Shown in pieces: positions 10,678-22,096 of a stretch of DNA of 64,000 nt (position 1 is its first letter; every line of letters starts with the position of its first letter). The notes beneath the pieces are model-generated. The model saw only the letters and a program-made list of their open reading frames with translations. It did no database searches and was not told where the DNA came from. Where the stretch lies: NCBI RefSeq assembly GCF_000417875.1, contig NW_006920891.1, positions 454,308 through 518,307 on the forward strand. Direction: 5' to 3'. A program made the position numbers and the translations under genes. The DNA comes from Pseudozyma flocculosa PF-1 (taxonomy: Eukaryota > Basidiomycota > Ustilaginomycetes > Ustilaginales > Ustilaginaceae).

Positions 10678-13657
10678 TCACCTTCCCACCGCGCGGTTGC
10701 GCTGGTTGCCAACCTGGAGCTCCTCGCGCTTTTCATCGACATAGGTCCGGATCCAGGCGACGAGCTTGGCCAGCTCACCGTCGATCCACGTCTGGCGCGG
10801 CACGCCCGTCTCGCGCTCGACGACCATGCCAAAGCACCGCGCAAACTCGACCTGGCTCACCACCTCGACCGCCCGCGTCGACCACGCCACCAGCTCCCGC
10901 TGCGCATTCAGCCGCGACTTGAGCACCGTCACCTCGGGCTCCAGCGCGGCGACGGCGGCACCGAGCTCGCCTCCGTTCGGCTGGCCGTCCGTGCGTCCCG
11001 ATCCCGTGTGGTGGAGCTGGGCAGTCGCCGATCGCTTCGTCGACGTCTTTAGGCCAGCCGGGAGGCTCGACGCCGGCTGCGTGCCGGCTTTGGACGCTCG
11101 AGAGGGCCGAGCAGGCGCCGCGCTGCATCCTGCCTGGGGCTTGGCGTCAGTGACCATGGCAGACGCACCGGAGCCCGAGTCCGCCTTCAGCGCCGTGCCT
11201 ATTGAAGACGACACGGTCTCGACCTTTGCTGAGTCGAGCAGGCCGAGCCCGGTCGCCGGCTTGGTGGACGCATCCGAAGGGCCAGCCTCCGGAACGTCGA
11301 CGCAGCTTGTGGCCGGCGAGCCAAAGGCAGAGCTGCGGCTGCTGGAAGCGCTCGTGCCTGCACTCGCACTTCCCCACGTGCTGGACGGCGACATTGCCGC
11401 GCTCGTCGAGGCAGCGTTGTTCGTCGTGGCCGCGTCGTCGACGGCAGCGATGCTCCCAAACATAATCTTGCCGGCCGGCCGCGTCGACGTGGCAGGTGAC
11501 GACTCGAGACTGGCGTCCGGGATCTCATTGGCCGACGGTAGCTCTTCCACATCCTTGGCCTTGCCCTTGCCCTTGTCGATGCCCTTGCTGCTGACGGTGC
11601 TGTCGCATGGGATGGTGGCCGTGACTCCGCTGGTGGTGGTGATGGTGACGGCCTTGCCATTCGTCGATCCTTCCGTCGATGCCGCCTCGGGTGCGATCGA
11701 GATGCTGGCGATGACGTCTTTCTGAACCGTCGGGTCCTCCTGGACCGGCTGAGATCCGCGCTTGGGCTTGGACGGTTTCAGAGCCTCTTCGCTGAGCTTG
11801 CGAAGCTCGGCCTGCAGCTTCGGGTCCTTTTCCAAGCGCAGGGCCTCGTCAAAGTCTGGGAGTGGGAGCAGGGCAGACGGGCGTGTGGGTCGGGGACAGA
11901 TCAGCGTCTGGTTCCGGCTCGCTGTGGGCACATCACAGTTCGGATCCGGCTCACCTCGCTTTGCCTCCTCCAGCTTGTTCAGTGCGGCTCGGCTGATGCC
12001 CCGGCGGAAGTAGGCCTTGTAGTTGGTCGGGTCGAGCGCGAGCGAGTCCGTGCAGTCACGCTCGGCGTCGGCAAACTGCTTCAGCTTGACGCCACAGGCA
12101 GCGCGGTTCAGCCGGTAGACGGGCTCGGTCGGGTCGAACTCGCTGGCAAAGGTGAACTCGTTCTTGGCCTCCGAGAAGCGCGATGCCGCGTACGCCTTGT
12201 TGCCCATCTCCCAGATCACGCGAGCGTGCGCCTTGCGGTACTCGTCGCCGGTCCAGTCGTCGGCGCCCCAGCCGGTGCCGTTCTTGGTGGCGGATCTGCC
12301 GTCTCTCGTCTGGTTGTCCGCCTTCATGCGCTCATAGTGGTCGCTCAGGCGGAGGTAGACCACGCCGTTGCGCTCCGAGATGAGGTCCTTGCGGTGGGCT
12401 TTTCCCATCGTGTCGTGAGTCAGGACCTTGTAGTAGAGCTCGAGGCCGTCGAGCTTGCGCAGCGCTTCGAGTACCGCCTTGACCTCGGGCATCGCGAGCG
12501 GGTCAGTCTTGCTCGCATGCTGCCAGATCTGTGACTGCATCTTTGCCCAGACCGACGCGCCGTGCGCCTTCCAGGCTGACTTGACCTCCGAGCTCGCCTT
12601 CGGATCGCGCGTATCGCGGCTGCTCCCCTCTTTTGCGGCTTGCTCCTTGCCGCCAGAGGTGGGCGGAGGCGTGTGGGCCAAGACGTGCTTGTACGCCTTG
12701 ACGCGCTGTTGGAGCAGGGGCGATTCGCCCGGTCTGAACTTGGCGGCTGGCATGGGCGGCACTGCCTTGATCGCCTCGACCAGGCGCTCGAGGCATGGGA
12801 GGCAGCGCGAAAAGAGGCAGGCGCAGGGAGGGCCCCAGACTCTGAGGTTCCTGCCATGTTGCTCCGCCTGTGGACACGCGCTCGGTGCGGGCTCAGCCAC
12901 AATCGACGGGGTCTGCTTGAAACGACATGCAGACGACAAGGGGTCGGCAACTCACGATGTCGCACAGCAGCTCGAAAGCGTCTTCAATGGCGAGGGAGAG
13001 GACGTTGGGGGCCAGCTCTTCTCGGCAGAACAGGTCGATCTGCCGCAGGACAGTCTCTTGCAGAGCCGGAGCCTCTGAAGGGTCACCACGGCCCTGCAGT
13101 CACAGAAAGCGTGGAGGGAGGTGCAGACCCGGCGGTGTCAGCAGAGCCCCTCATGCCTTGGCGTGATCAGAAATGACAGGGACTGGAGGGAAGGGGCTCA
13201 CCTTGGCATTGGAACCCGCCGTCCCGAGCTCGGCGACGAGGGACTTTGAGATTTCGTCCTGGACGCTGCATGCCATGCGGCAGACGGGAACCGATGAAGG
13301 CTATGTCGTGTGAGCCACCGACACATGCCGCCGGGTCGAGACTGCATCGCAGAGTGCTTACAACTGGACCACGGCGCGGTAGACCGGGCCGACGGAGATC
13401 CTGAATGCGGTGCAGAAGAGCTCCGAAAACAGCTGCCTCGTACGCCTCATCTGGCGAGGGTCGAGGTCGCGATGCTTGCAGTACTTGACGTCCCAGTTGT
13501 CCTTGTCGTGGTGCGAGTCGCGGGGCCGGAGCAGCGACGAGGGCTTGGCGCCCCAGTCCCAGGCATTGTACGGGACGGCGGTGGAGTGCACCTTGGCTGC
13601 GGGGACGACGAGCGACGCGCGCTCCGCCTTGCGCAGCTTGGTCTTTCCGCGCGCCAT
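10678..13657 (-). CDS. TPR-repeat protein, possible co-chaperone-like
   Basis: I read five exons: 13657-13362, 13265-13202, 13093-12956, 12867-11955 and 11855-10678, giving 862 aa. Residues about 380-500 form tetratricopeptide repeats: helix pairs around WEMGNKAYAASRFSEAKNEF, YRLNRAACGVKLKQFADAERDC and YFRRGISRAALNKLEEAKRDF, with the LDP turns typical of Hsp70/Hsp90-binding TPR proteins. The N-terminal third (RGKTKLRKAER; YCKHRDLDPRQMRRTRQLF; a Cys group CACLFSRCLPC) is conserved-looking but unrecognised. A long Ser/Thr-rich linker and a helical C-terminus follow. For intron 3 I chose the acceptor giving an 88-nt intron; an in-frame alternative would make it 43 nt and add 15 residues. Its start faces RPT3. 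A chaperone link is inference from the TPR type only. Confidence 0.75.
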
Positions 13658-14669
13658 GACGAAAGAGGAGTGGCGGTGAGGGTGGCGGCGAGAGAGGTGG
13701 CGGCAGCGGGGGCGGCGGGATGCGGCGATGTCAAGTCGGGAAGGCTGGGTACGTCGACGACTGCCAGCAGGCTAGACAGGTTCAGGTGGCGGTAGGCGTG
13801 GCCATGGCTCGGTGTATGCTCTCGATGGCGAGCGCCAGAAAGAAAGAGGGCCGAGACGTCAGGCGTGGAAGTTGGTGGGCGGAAGAGCGCGTCTGCTGGG
13901 CCGACGAGCTGAGCGGAGTGGGGCCAGTGCGCGGTGGTCGGGAGGCGGGAAGGTGGCGGCCCAGGACCTGGCTAGGTATCGCTGCTTGGCCAGGGTCGTC
14001 GTCGAGGTGAGGGACAGGGGCAAGGCCAGGCAAGGCTTGCGCTTCGAGCCAAGTCGTGTGCCGGCAGCCAAGTGGCAGAAGAGCCGCTAGCCAGGTCAAG
14101 AGGGAGAGAGAGGTGCCAGGGGGCCCGTTTGGGCGCCGCTCTGTAGCGCTCGAGCTCTAAATACCCTTTGGGCGCGTGGCCAGCGCAGGCCAGCCAGGGT
14201 CCAAGCCCGAGGGTTGCATGAATCGGGGGCGAGGGGGTCGTTGCCAGGAATCGGGAGTCGTTGGCCGATGCCAAGGGTGCACGACTGCTCGTGCCGAAGT
14301 GTGGAGCGGGGCAGGCCCGACGTCGATCACGGCCTGCTCCACACGCGGCCTCAGCTGGGCGGGTGTGGCACCGACCCTCTGCCCCGCCCTCCTGGTTCCC
14401 AGCTGGCCACCACCAACACCCGGATCAACACCACCGACCACCCCCCTCCTCTCGCCGACCTCCCCTCCGCTGTCGACTGCTACATCACCTCGCCTCGCCT
14501 TTTGCAGTGGCACAGCACACCGCCGCCTGCTAAGCTACACCTGCCACACAGCATCCACACGCGGACCCCGCTCCAACAGGCCATCTCTATCGACCACCTG
14601 GCCACCTCTGGGCCACGGCCCTAGCACTCCAGCCCGCTTCTCTCTTCGGCACCGTCCGCATCGCCCACC
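13658..14669. promoter_or_regulatory. Divergent promoter region, TPR gene / RPT3
   Basis: One kilobase lies between the two start codons. It has CCAG/CAGG-rich segments (13960-14060 and 14170-14215) and a pyrimidine-rich leader before the RPT3 ATG. I could not find a clear Rpn4-type GGTGGCAAA proteasome element. Confidence 0.5.
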
Positions 14670-16215
14670 ATGGAGGAGCTCGGCATCGCATCGCTCAAGC
14701 GCTCCGAGCCCACGCTCGAGGCTGCCGCCGCCGAAAAGGCCGCCCTCCACCACCAGATGCAGCAGGAGGAGGACACCTACCTCCGCTTCAAGAAGCTCCA
14801 GCAGCACCTCGAGTTCCTCAACACCATGGAGGACTATGTCGTGCGTACTCCGGCTCCCCCTCCCCCCGCCATCCATCTTGCGTCGAACAGGGCGTCCTGA
14901 CCGCTGACACGACACACCTGTGTTCCACCCGTTCCCTCCGCTCCCTGACCTCCGTCGGCACATCCACCACAGAAAGACGAGCAGAGGAACCTCAAGCGAG
15001 AGCTGGTCCGCGCACAGGAAGAGGTCAAGCGCATCCAGTCGGTGCCCCTCGTCATCGGCCAGTTCCTCGAGCCCATTGACCAGCACACGGGCATCGTCGG
15101 CTCCACGACTGGCTCAAACTACGTCGTCCGCATCCTCTCGACCATCGACCGCGAGCTGCTCAAGCCCAGCAGCAGCGTCGCCCTCCACCGCCACTCCAAC
15201 GCCCTCGTCGACGTCCTGCCCCCGGAGGCCGATTCGAGCATCGCCATGCTCGGCAAGGACGAGAAGCCCACCGAGACCTACGCCGACATTGGCGGTATGG
15301 ACATCCAGAAGCAGGAGATCCGCGAAGCCGTCGAGCTGCCCCTCGTCCAGTTTGACCTCTACCGCCAGATCGGAATCGACCCACCGCGCGGCGTCCTCCT
15401 CTACGGCCCGCCCGGAACCGGAAAGACGATGCTCGTCAAGGCCGTGGCCAACGCCACCACGGCGTCCTTTATCCGCGTCGTCGGCTCCGAATTTGTGCAA
15501 AAGTACCTCGGCGAGGGACCGCGCATGGTGCGCGACGTCTTCCGGCTGGCGAGGGAGAATGCGCCCGCCATCATCTTTATCGACGAGATCGACGCCATCG
15601 CCACCAAGCGCTTCGACGCCCAGACGGGCGCGGACCGAGAGGTGCAGCGCATCCTGCTCGAGCTGCTCAACCAGATGGACGGCTTCGACCAGGGCAGCAA
15701 CGTCAAGGTGAGTAGCGCAGCGGGTCGACCAGCTGGGCGTGTGAAAATCTGCGTTCGCAGCACGAGAACACCGCCGCTGACGTCGACGCCCTCCTCCGCC
15801 ACCTTCTCGGCCATCGTCTGTCTCCCTCCCTCTATCCCCATGTCTGTCTCTGTCCCTTCGCCCCACTCCGCAGGTCATCATGGCCACCAACCGTGCCGAC
15901 ACATTAGATCCTGCGCTGCTGCGGCCGGGCCGACTTGACCGCAAGATTGAGTTCCCGGTGCCGAGTCGGCGCGAGAAGCGGCTCATTTTCCAGACCATCT
16001 GCGGCAAGATGAACCTGTCGCCCGAGGTGGACCTCGAGGACTACGTGGGCCGTCCGGACAAGCTGTCGTCGGCCGAGATCTCGTCGATCTGCCAGGCGGC
16101 GGGCCTGCAGGCGGTGCGCAAGAACCGCTACGTCATCATGCCCGAGGATTTCGAGGAGGCGTGGAAGCAGGTGGTCAAGAAGCCCGACGACAGCAAGATG
16201 GACTTCTACCAGTGA
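14670..16215 (+). CDS. RPT3: 26S proteasome regulatory ATPase Rpt3
   Basis: One of six AAA ATPases in the base of the 19S regulatory particle. It unfolds ubiquitinated substrates and feeds them into the 20S core. Three exons, 14670-14840, 14973-15707 and 15874-16215, give 415 aa, close to the 418 aa of human PSMC4. Visible marks are an N-terminal coiled coil, the OB-region segment [32 protein letters not shown], Walker A GPPGTGKT (about 201-208), Walker B IIFIDEID (about 257-264), the second region of homology [20 protein letters not shown], and a C-terminal MDFYQ. Near-identity to other eukaryotic Rpt3 proteins over the ATPase core makes the call firm. The first donor is GTGCGT, slightly off consensus. 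Confidence 0.97.
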
Positions 16216-17404
16216 GGCGGCGTCGCGCGGAATGTAGTCGTAGTGCAGCTGCTTCTGTTGCGGCGGTCGGAGCCGTCTTCCAACGGCAATCTGTTTGAAC
16301 ATCGATGGCAGTCGCATCCAGGCGATACGAGGGTGTGTGGTTGCGGGTGGTGGTGGCGCGCAGCAGGGTCGCCGCAGCAGGCGCGCGGGCCAGCCACGAA
16401 GACGGGAGAAAAGCCGGCCGGCGAGAAAATCGAAATTGCCCGCCGGCGAGAGGGAGAAAAAGGTAGAAAACCGGCGGTCGTCGAGCCGTTCGTTTCCTTT
16501 TCACCACCACCAACACCACCATCTCTCCGCCCTTTCTCGACCTCTGCGTTGCCGTTCGCAATCGATGCAGATCCACACGACAGCTCTCGCTACGCTGCGA
16601 CACCCGCCTGTGCATCCCCTCCTTCCTCAACCCCTCCCTTGCCCACACCCACCTCCGCGCCATTTTTTTGCTCATCGACCTCCATCATCCCCCCCTCTCT
16701 CCTTCTGGACCCTCGTCGTTCCTTCCCTCACGGGTTGGGCTCGATGACGGTCCCGGAGGGTCGGGGGGGGATGCCCACGTCGTCTGGGCTTACGGAATGG
16801 CGCCAGATGAAACCCGAACCCCACGCTCTACTCACGCCTCGATGGTCATCCCGTCAGTCGAGGCGTCCCAGCTTTGATCTCACTTTCACTTTCAATAGGG
16901 GACATTCTCTCTCTCTCTCTCTCTCTCTTTCTTTCAACGCGGCGCGGCGTTTGCTCCGCTCTGCTTCTGTATGACTCGCCTTGTTTGGGCGACGCTTGAA
17001 TGGAATCATGATGATGGAAACAGAATCCGGTGGTGGCCGTACGTGCTTGTATGATCGTGTTCGAGGCGGAGCGAGGCGGGCGAGGTTCGAGTCACGGCGC
17101 CCTGCTGGCGTGGCCCTGGCATACCCGCCAGCCGTACGTGTGTCTGCCCGAGGGGGGACCGAGGCATGAAAGCCCGGCTCGGCTTGCATTTCTTCTGAGG
17201 CCGGGGCCACCCGCCAGTTGGACCCCTACTGCTGCCTCTGGCCTGCCTTTCCGCTCGGGCTTCCACCACGAACCCCCACCATCCCTCACTCGCACTACAC
17301 TACTAGACAGCACCATCTCGTCCGCCTTTCGCTCTCTTCTGCTCCTGCACCACTCGCCACTCGCCACTCGCCCCCGCCCCCCGCCGACCGCACCACCTCG
17401 CATC
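16216..17404. other. Intergenic region, RPT3 3' end and PRO3 promoter
   Basis: Two same-strand genes flank this 1.2 kb. It holds a CT dinucleotide tract (16906-16929) and a pyrimidine-rich leader just before the PRO3 start. No gene or RNA was identified. Confidence 0.5.
16906..16929. repeat. (CT)n microsatellite
   Basis: About twelve CT units lie roughly 475 bases upstream of the PRO3 start codon. CT tracts are common in fungal promoters, so a nucleosome-excluding role is possible but unproven. Confidence 0.9.
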
Positions 17405-18853
17405 ATGTCGGGCTACACGCTCGCCGTCATCGGCTGCGGCACCATGGGCGTCGCCATCCTCTCGGGCGTCTTCGACTCGCAGCGCCAGATCCTCAGCTCC
17501 AACGCCGCCTCGCTCTCGTCGTCGGTTGCCTCTCTCTCCAAGCCAGGTACGACGGCGACCGACGAAGACGACCTGACGCAGCTGCCCTCGCGCTTCATCG
17601 CCTGCGTCAACCGCACCGAGTCGGTCCGCCGCCTCCGCAAGACGTTCGCAAACGCCCCCGACGTCGACGTCGTCGCCGGCGCCGGCGAAAACGTCAAGGC
17701 GGCGCAAAAGGCCGACGTCGTCATACTCGCCTGCAAGCCCAACATGGTCAAGGACATCCTCGAGGAAGACGGCATGCGCGACGCCGTCGATGGAAAACTC
17801 GTCATCTCCATCTGTGCCGGGCTGAGGATCCAGCAGATGCGCGAGTGGGTCACGCCCGGGACAAAGGTCGTCCGCGCCATGCCAAACACGCCCTGCAAGG
17901 TACGAGTAGGCCGGCCAGTGGCTTCGCCTTTTCCTTCTTCTCGCCCTCGCTCTTTCGCTGACGGTGACCGACATTCGTGCGCTCGTATAACCCCTCCCAG
18001 ATCCGCGAGGGCATGACGATCCTCTCGCCCCTGCCGCCCAACCTGCCGACGCTGGCGCTGGATCGCTCCATCCTCCTTTCGATCTTTTCCGCGGTGGGCA
18101 AGTGTCGCTTCCTCGACGAGAAGCACTTTGACGCCTGCACCGCCCTCGCCGGCTCCGGACCGGCGTTTGCCTGCGTCTTCCTCGAGGCCATGGCCGACGG
18201 CGGCGTCATGATGGGCCTGCCCCGCACCGAGGCGTTGGAGCTCGCCGCACAGAGTGAGTCGAGGTCGTCGCCACCCCTCTCTCGCTGTTGCTACTGCTGC
18301 CTCGATGGAGCGGTTCCGCCGGGGCATTAATGATGACCAGGGCATTGTATCGCCGAACTTTGGCCGTCGATGGAACAGCTATGCAGGGCGCGGCGAGGAT
18401 GGTGATGCAGTCCGGCATGCACCCAGCCGCGATCAAGGACAGCGTCACGAGTGAGTCCGTCAGCCAGCGCCCAGGTCGTCGATCGGGAAAGAGCACCGCG
18501 GCTCAATGTCCTCCTCTCTTGCCCCCCCTTCGCGACCTCTCTCTATCGCGCTCGCAACAGCTCCCGGTGGGTGCACCATCGCCGGCCTGCTCAACCTCGA
18601 AGACGGCAAGGTACGCTCCACGGTCGCAAGGACGATCCAGGGTGAGTCCCACTCCACTCCACTCCACTCCACTCCACTCCAGGCTCGACGGGCGGACCAG
18701 TCCTGCCCTGTCCCGCAGCAGACTCGAGTAGACGCAGACTTCTGACTCGCTCGCGCCGTCCGCCCCTTTGCCTCTTCTTGCCACGCCTGGCCTGCAACGC
18801 CAACAGCTGCGGCGGAACACGCATCCGGACTGGGCCAGACGACAAAGAAGTGA
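17405..18853 (+). CDS. PRO3: Pyrroline-5-carboxylate reductase (proline biosynthesis)
   Basis: Catalyses the last step of proline synthesis, reducing 1-pyrroline-5-carboxylate with NAD(P)H, normally in the cytosol. Five exons, 17405-17899, 18001-18253, 18379-18450, 18561-18641 and 18807-18853, give 315 aa. The start MSGYTLAVIGCGTMG carries the Rossmann GxGxxG at residues 10-15. The family core is intact: ILACKPNMVKDIL, RAMPNTPCK, then the P5CR signature ALAGSGPAFACVFLEAMADGG followed by SVTTPGGCTIAGL. The last exon is only 47 nt and its placement rests on a good AG and a typical helical tail (AEHASGLGQTTKK). Intron 4 contains a CCACT array. It is convergent with GDA1, with only 157 bases between stop codons. 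Confidence 0.95.
18649..18681. repeat. (CCACT)n array in PRO3 intron 4
   Basis: Six or more ACTCC/CCACT units begin 7 bases after the intron's donor. They are confined to the intron and do not affect the reading frame. Confidence 0.9.
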
Positions 18854-18974
18854 CGACTCGTTGCAGATGTGCAGAGCACGAAGGAGCGCGGACAAGTCTA
18901 TCTACACGACACGACATGGCATGGCATCACGACCTCTTTTTCTCTATCGACGACCCACCCTCGCCCCTTTCTAC

Positions 18975-18996
18975 GATCCGATCCGATCCGATCCGG
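18975..18996. repeat. (GATCC)n array between PRO3 and GDA1
   Basis: Four GATCC/ATCCG pentamer units lie in the 157-base convergent spacer. The array is probably within the overlapping 3' untranslated regions. Confidence 0.85.
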
Positions 18997-19010
18997 GCGG
19001 ACTGGGAGTT

Positions 19011-21271
19011 CTATGCCGCAGGGGCGAGGAGCGGCGAGCCGCCCGACAGAGCCGCACCGGGCGTGGGCGCCTTGCACAGCAGGCCCTCTTCCTCGAGTAC
19101 GGCGAGCTGCGCACCAAGACACCACCCGAGCTCGGTGCCACCGAGCTTCTTGGCGATGCTCACCTTTCGGTCGCCATCGAGCTCGTAGCCCAGGCTGAGC
19201 AGGCCGTGCATGAACGTGAGGTCGAGGCACGTCTCGGGCCGGTCCTCGAGCTCCTTTTGCGCCTCGGCCGAAAACTCACCCGCCCCTCGCCCCGCCGTCG
19301 CGTCGGGCTGGTAGGCGCACACCTTTTCGGCGAGTTTGGCCAGCTGGTCGATGCGAAACTCGGGCGCGAGGCCAAACGGCTGCAGGCGGTCGTAAAAGTA
19401 CGACAGGGCGATGATGGGCGCGGTGCGGAAGGTCTGCATCATCGAGGGCTGGTAGACGCCCGCAAACGAGCAGGGACGCGCCGAGCACACGGCGTCCTTG
19501 TCCATCATGACCTCGACCAGGCGGCGGCACGCGGCGAAACCACCCTCGGTGCCGACAAACGTCACGCTCGCCCGGTCCGCCCGCCCCGGCTGGGTGATGG
19601 TGCCCGCCTTGGTCTTGCCCGCCGCAAAGCACGGAGACGGGATCCGCGTGTTGTCCGGCGTCATCGCCGACCAGTCCAGCGGTCCCGCATCCGCCGCCGT
19701 GTGCGCCGATCCCGTCCGCACCGCGTTGGGGTGCGCCAGGCTGTAGGTGAAGGCGGCCAGCGAGTTGACCGACTGCCGCGCCTGCATCAGCCCGTAGCCC
19801 AGGTACGAATTCTGGTAGAGGGTAAAGGAGCGGGCGCCAAAGTCTGCGCGGCGCGGGCGGGCGGTCACGGAGAGAGGGAAGAGAGGAAAGAGGGGGAGAG
19901 AAGAGAGGGTAGAGAGGGGAGGGAGGGAGAGAAGGAGAGAGAAAGATCGGGGCGGACACCGAGAGTCAGTCTTTGCTGGCCAGATAGCTTGGCCGTCGCT
20001 GCTTGCGACGCTGCTTGCCCGCCGCAGCCGCCCTACCGGCACTCACCCTTGAGCTGGTAGACGTGCTCGCCCGGCTGCATGCCCTGCGAGGCCGTGGTGA
20101 AGGCGGGCTCAAAGACAATCTGCGTCGATCCGCCGCCGAGGTCCATGACGGCGGCCGTCTCTGCCTCGTGGCCCTGGCTGTTGCCGATGCGGTTGAGGAG
20201 GTAGTTGACCGTGATCCAGGCAAACACGCCCTCCTCCTTGCCCTCCATGATCTCGACGCCCTTTGTGGCGCGCTGGCCGCGGCTGTCCCTGCCGTCGGCG
20301 ATGGGGAAGGGGTATTCGGTCTCGAGCATCGTGCGCACCGCGTCGAGGACGTGCTGCGCCTGCTCGCCCGGCAGCAGGCGCAGGCCGGCGGTGGCCTTGA
20401 CGGCGATGGGGGTGCAGCCATGGAGCTGCTTGGGCACGCGCTCGAGGGCATTCTGCAGCAGCGGCCGCAGCGAGTCGGCGGCGGCCGACGGCTGGGTGCC
20501 GTAGTTGGAGAGGCCGCCGATGACGAGGTTGAAGTACTCGTCCTCGAGCTCGGGCGCGTTGCTGCAGTAGTTGAACTTGTACACGTGCACGCGGCTGCCC
20601 GTGCTCCCGGCGTCGATCATGACGGCGTACTGCACCAGCGGGCGGACGTTGCCCTTTGCGTCGTGGGGCTTGGCCAGGCGGCTGCTCTCGTCGCAGCGGG
20701 TCGTCTTGAGCGGGTCCGGGTGCAGCGGAGGCCGCTCTCGGACTGCGCCCGGCTGGGCCGACGACGACGACGACGAAGCGGGCGGGACGAATCCGGGCGA
20801 GTTTGGTGGGGGCATGTCGGTGGCATCGTTTGCGAGGCCGAGGTTTCCGGGTCTTCGCCACGGCGTCTTGTCGAGCACCTGGCCCGCCTTGTCGTTGACG
20901 TAGGTGGTGACGTCCTGCCTCCTCTGCGTGGGTCCGAGCAGCCAGACGAGGCCGACGGCGGCGAGGAGGAAGAAGGCGAGGCGCTTGGGTCCGAGAGGCA
21001 TCCTGCTTCGTCGGGAAGCGGTCCGGCCGAGGCTGGCGGCGGAAGAGGGAGGAGGGTAGGCAGAGGACGACGAGGGCGGGTCGTCGAGGTCGTCGAGGTT
21101 GGTCTGGCCGAGAAAGGCGCCGTGTTCCGAGTTGGAGAGGTCGAGGCTGGCGCGGCTGATGGAGCGAGCCTTGTAGTGACGCCCCGGTGGACCTGGACGC
21201 GCTGGCGACTGCGACGACGGCGACGGCGATGCTGGCACCTCTTTGGACAATGAGCGGCCAAAACTGCTCAT
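19011..21271 (-). CDS. GDA1: Golgi guanosine diphosphatase (GDA1/CD39 family)
   Basis: Hydrolyses GDP to GMP in the Golgi lumen, the exchange partner for GDP-mannose import during glycosylation. Two exons, 21271-20047 and 19843-19011, give 685 aa. It is a type II membrane protein: a cytosolic Ser/Pro-rich tail, one hydrophobic anchor at about 97-113 (RLAFFLLAAVGLVWLLG), then a lumenal catalytic domain. The apyrase regions are present: ACR1 IDAGSTGSRVHVYKF (about 219-233), ACR2 ATAGLRLL (294-301), ACR3 KEEGVFAWITVNYLL (345-359) and ACR4 DLGGGSTQIVFEP (377-389). The anchor plus these motifs separate it from soluble nucleotidases. It shares a divergent region with the NAD kinase gene. Confidence 0.95.
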
Positions 21272-22096
21272 TGGGCGCAGGAGCGACGCGACGCTCGCGA
21301 GTGGGGACAGGAAGGGTCCGACGCTGCGGCCGAGCGCAGGCAGGGTCGGCGGGCGGCCAGGCGGTCAGGCGCTGGATCGGAAGCGGCCGAAGTCGGTCGG
21401 CGGAAGAGTGCCGCGGCGTCGGAGTCGTGCCGAAGAGGGAGCAAGGCGGGCGAGGGATAGGATGACGATAATAATGACTGCGATGATGGTCAAGCAGGGC
21501 GTCGAGGTGGTGGGGTGCCAAGACAGACGAGGGCCGGAGAATTCGCCCGGTTGTGTGCACCCCTCGACGGCGCCCTGCGGGCTGGGGGGGTGACCTGGAA
21601 GCAAGCCAGGGCAACAGAGGGCGCTTCGGAAGTCGGACAAGCCGCCCAAAGAGGCCAACCCGTGGCCCGTCCGCAGGGCCTGGCGAGGCTTGTCCAGGCC
21701 AGGCCAGACCTGACCTGACAGGGCAGGGTCAACGTGGAGCGGCACGCAGCCCGAAAGAGGCCGGCTCGATTCGGCAACGCAACGTAGCTAACCAACGGCC
21801 CGACCCACGGCTTGGCCCTTTCCGCGACCACTCAGCGTCCTCCGCGCCATCACCCGCCTCCTCCACCATCATCACCACCGCTGCAGACGCCGCCAGGGAG
21901 ACCTTCTGCCACTGCGGCCATCGCTACCCCTGCATCGCACCACACCAGCTGGCTGCACCGCATATCCATCTCCTCACTAGACTCGAGGCCGCCCGCAGCA
22001 CCGTCTTACCACCACCGACGCTGTCGATCAACTGCCATCTGATCGTCCATCTCGACCCGCTTCCCTCGACTCCCGAACAGCGGGGCTCTCACTGCC
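21272..22096. promoter_or_regulatory. Divergent promoter region, GDA1 / NAD kinase
   Basis: The 825 bases between two start codons include a CCAGG/CCTGG-rich block (21600-21740) near the middle. A C/A-rich leader approaches the NAD kinase start. No other gene is visible. Confidence 0.5.

Noticed and set aside
17078..17100. GGTTCGAGTC, resembling a tRNA B box
   Set aside because: No flanking stem pairs and no matching A box or acceptor stem are present.
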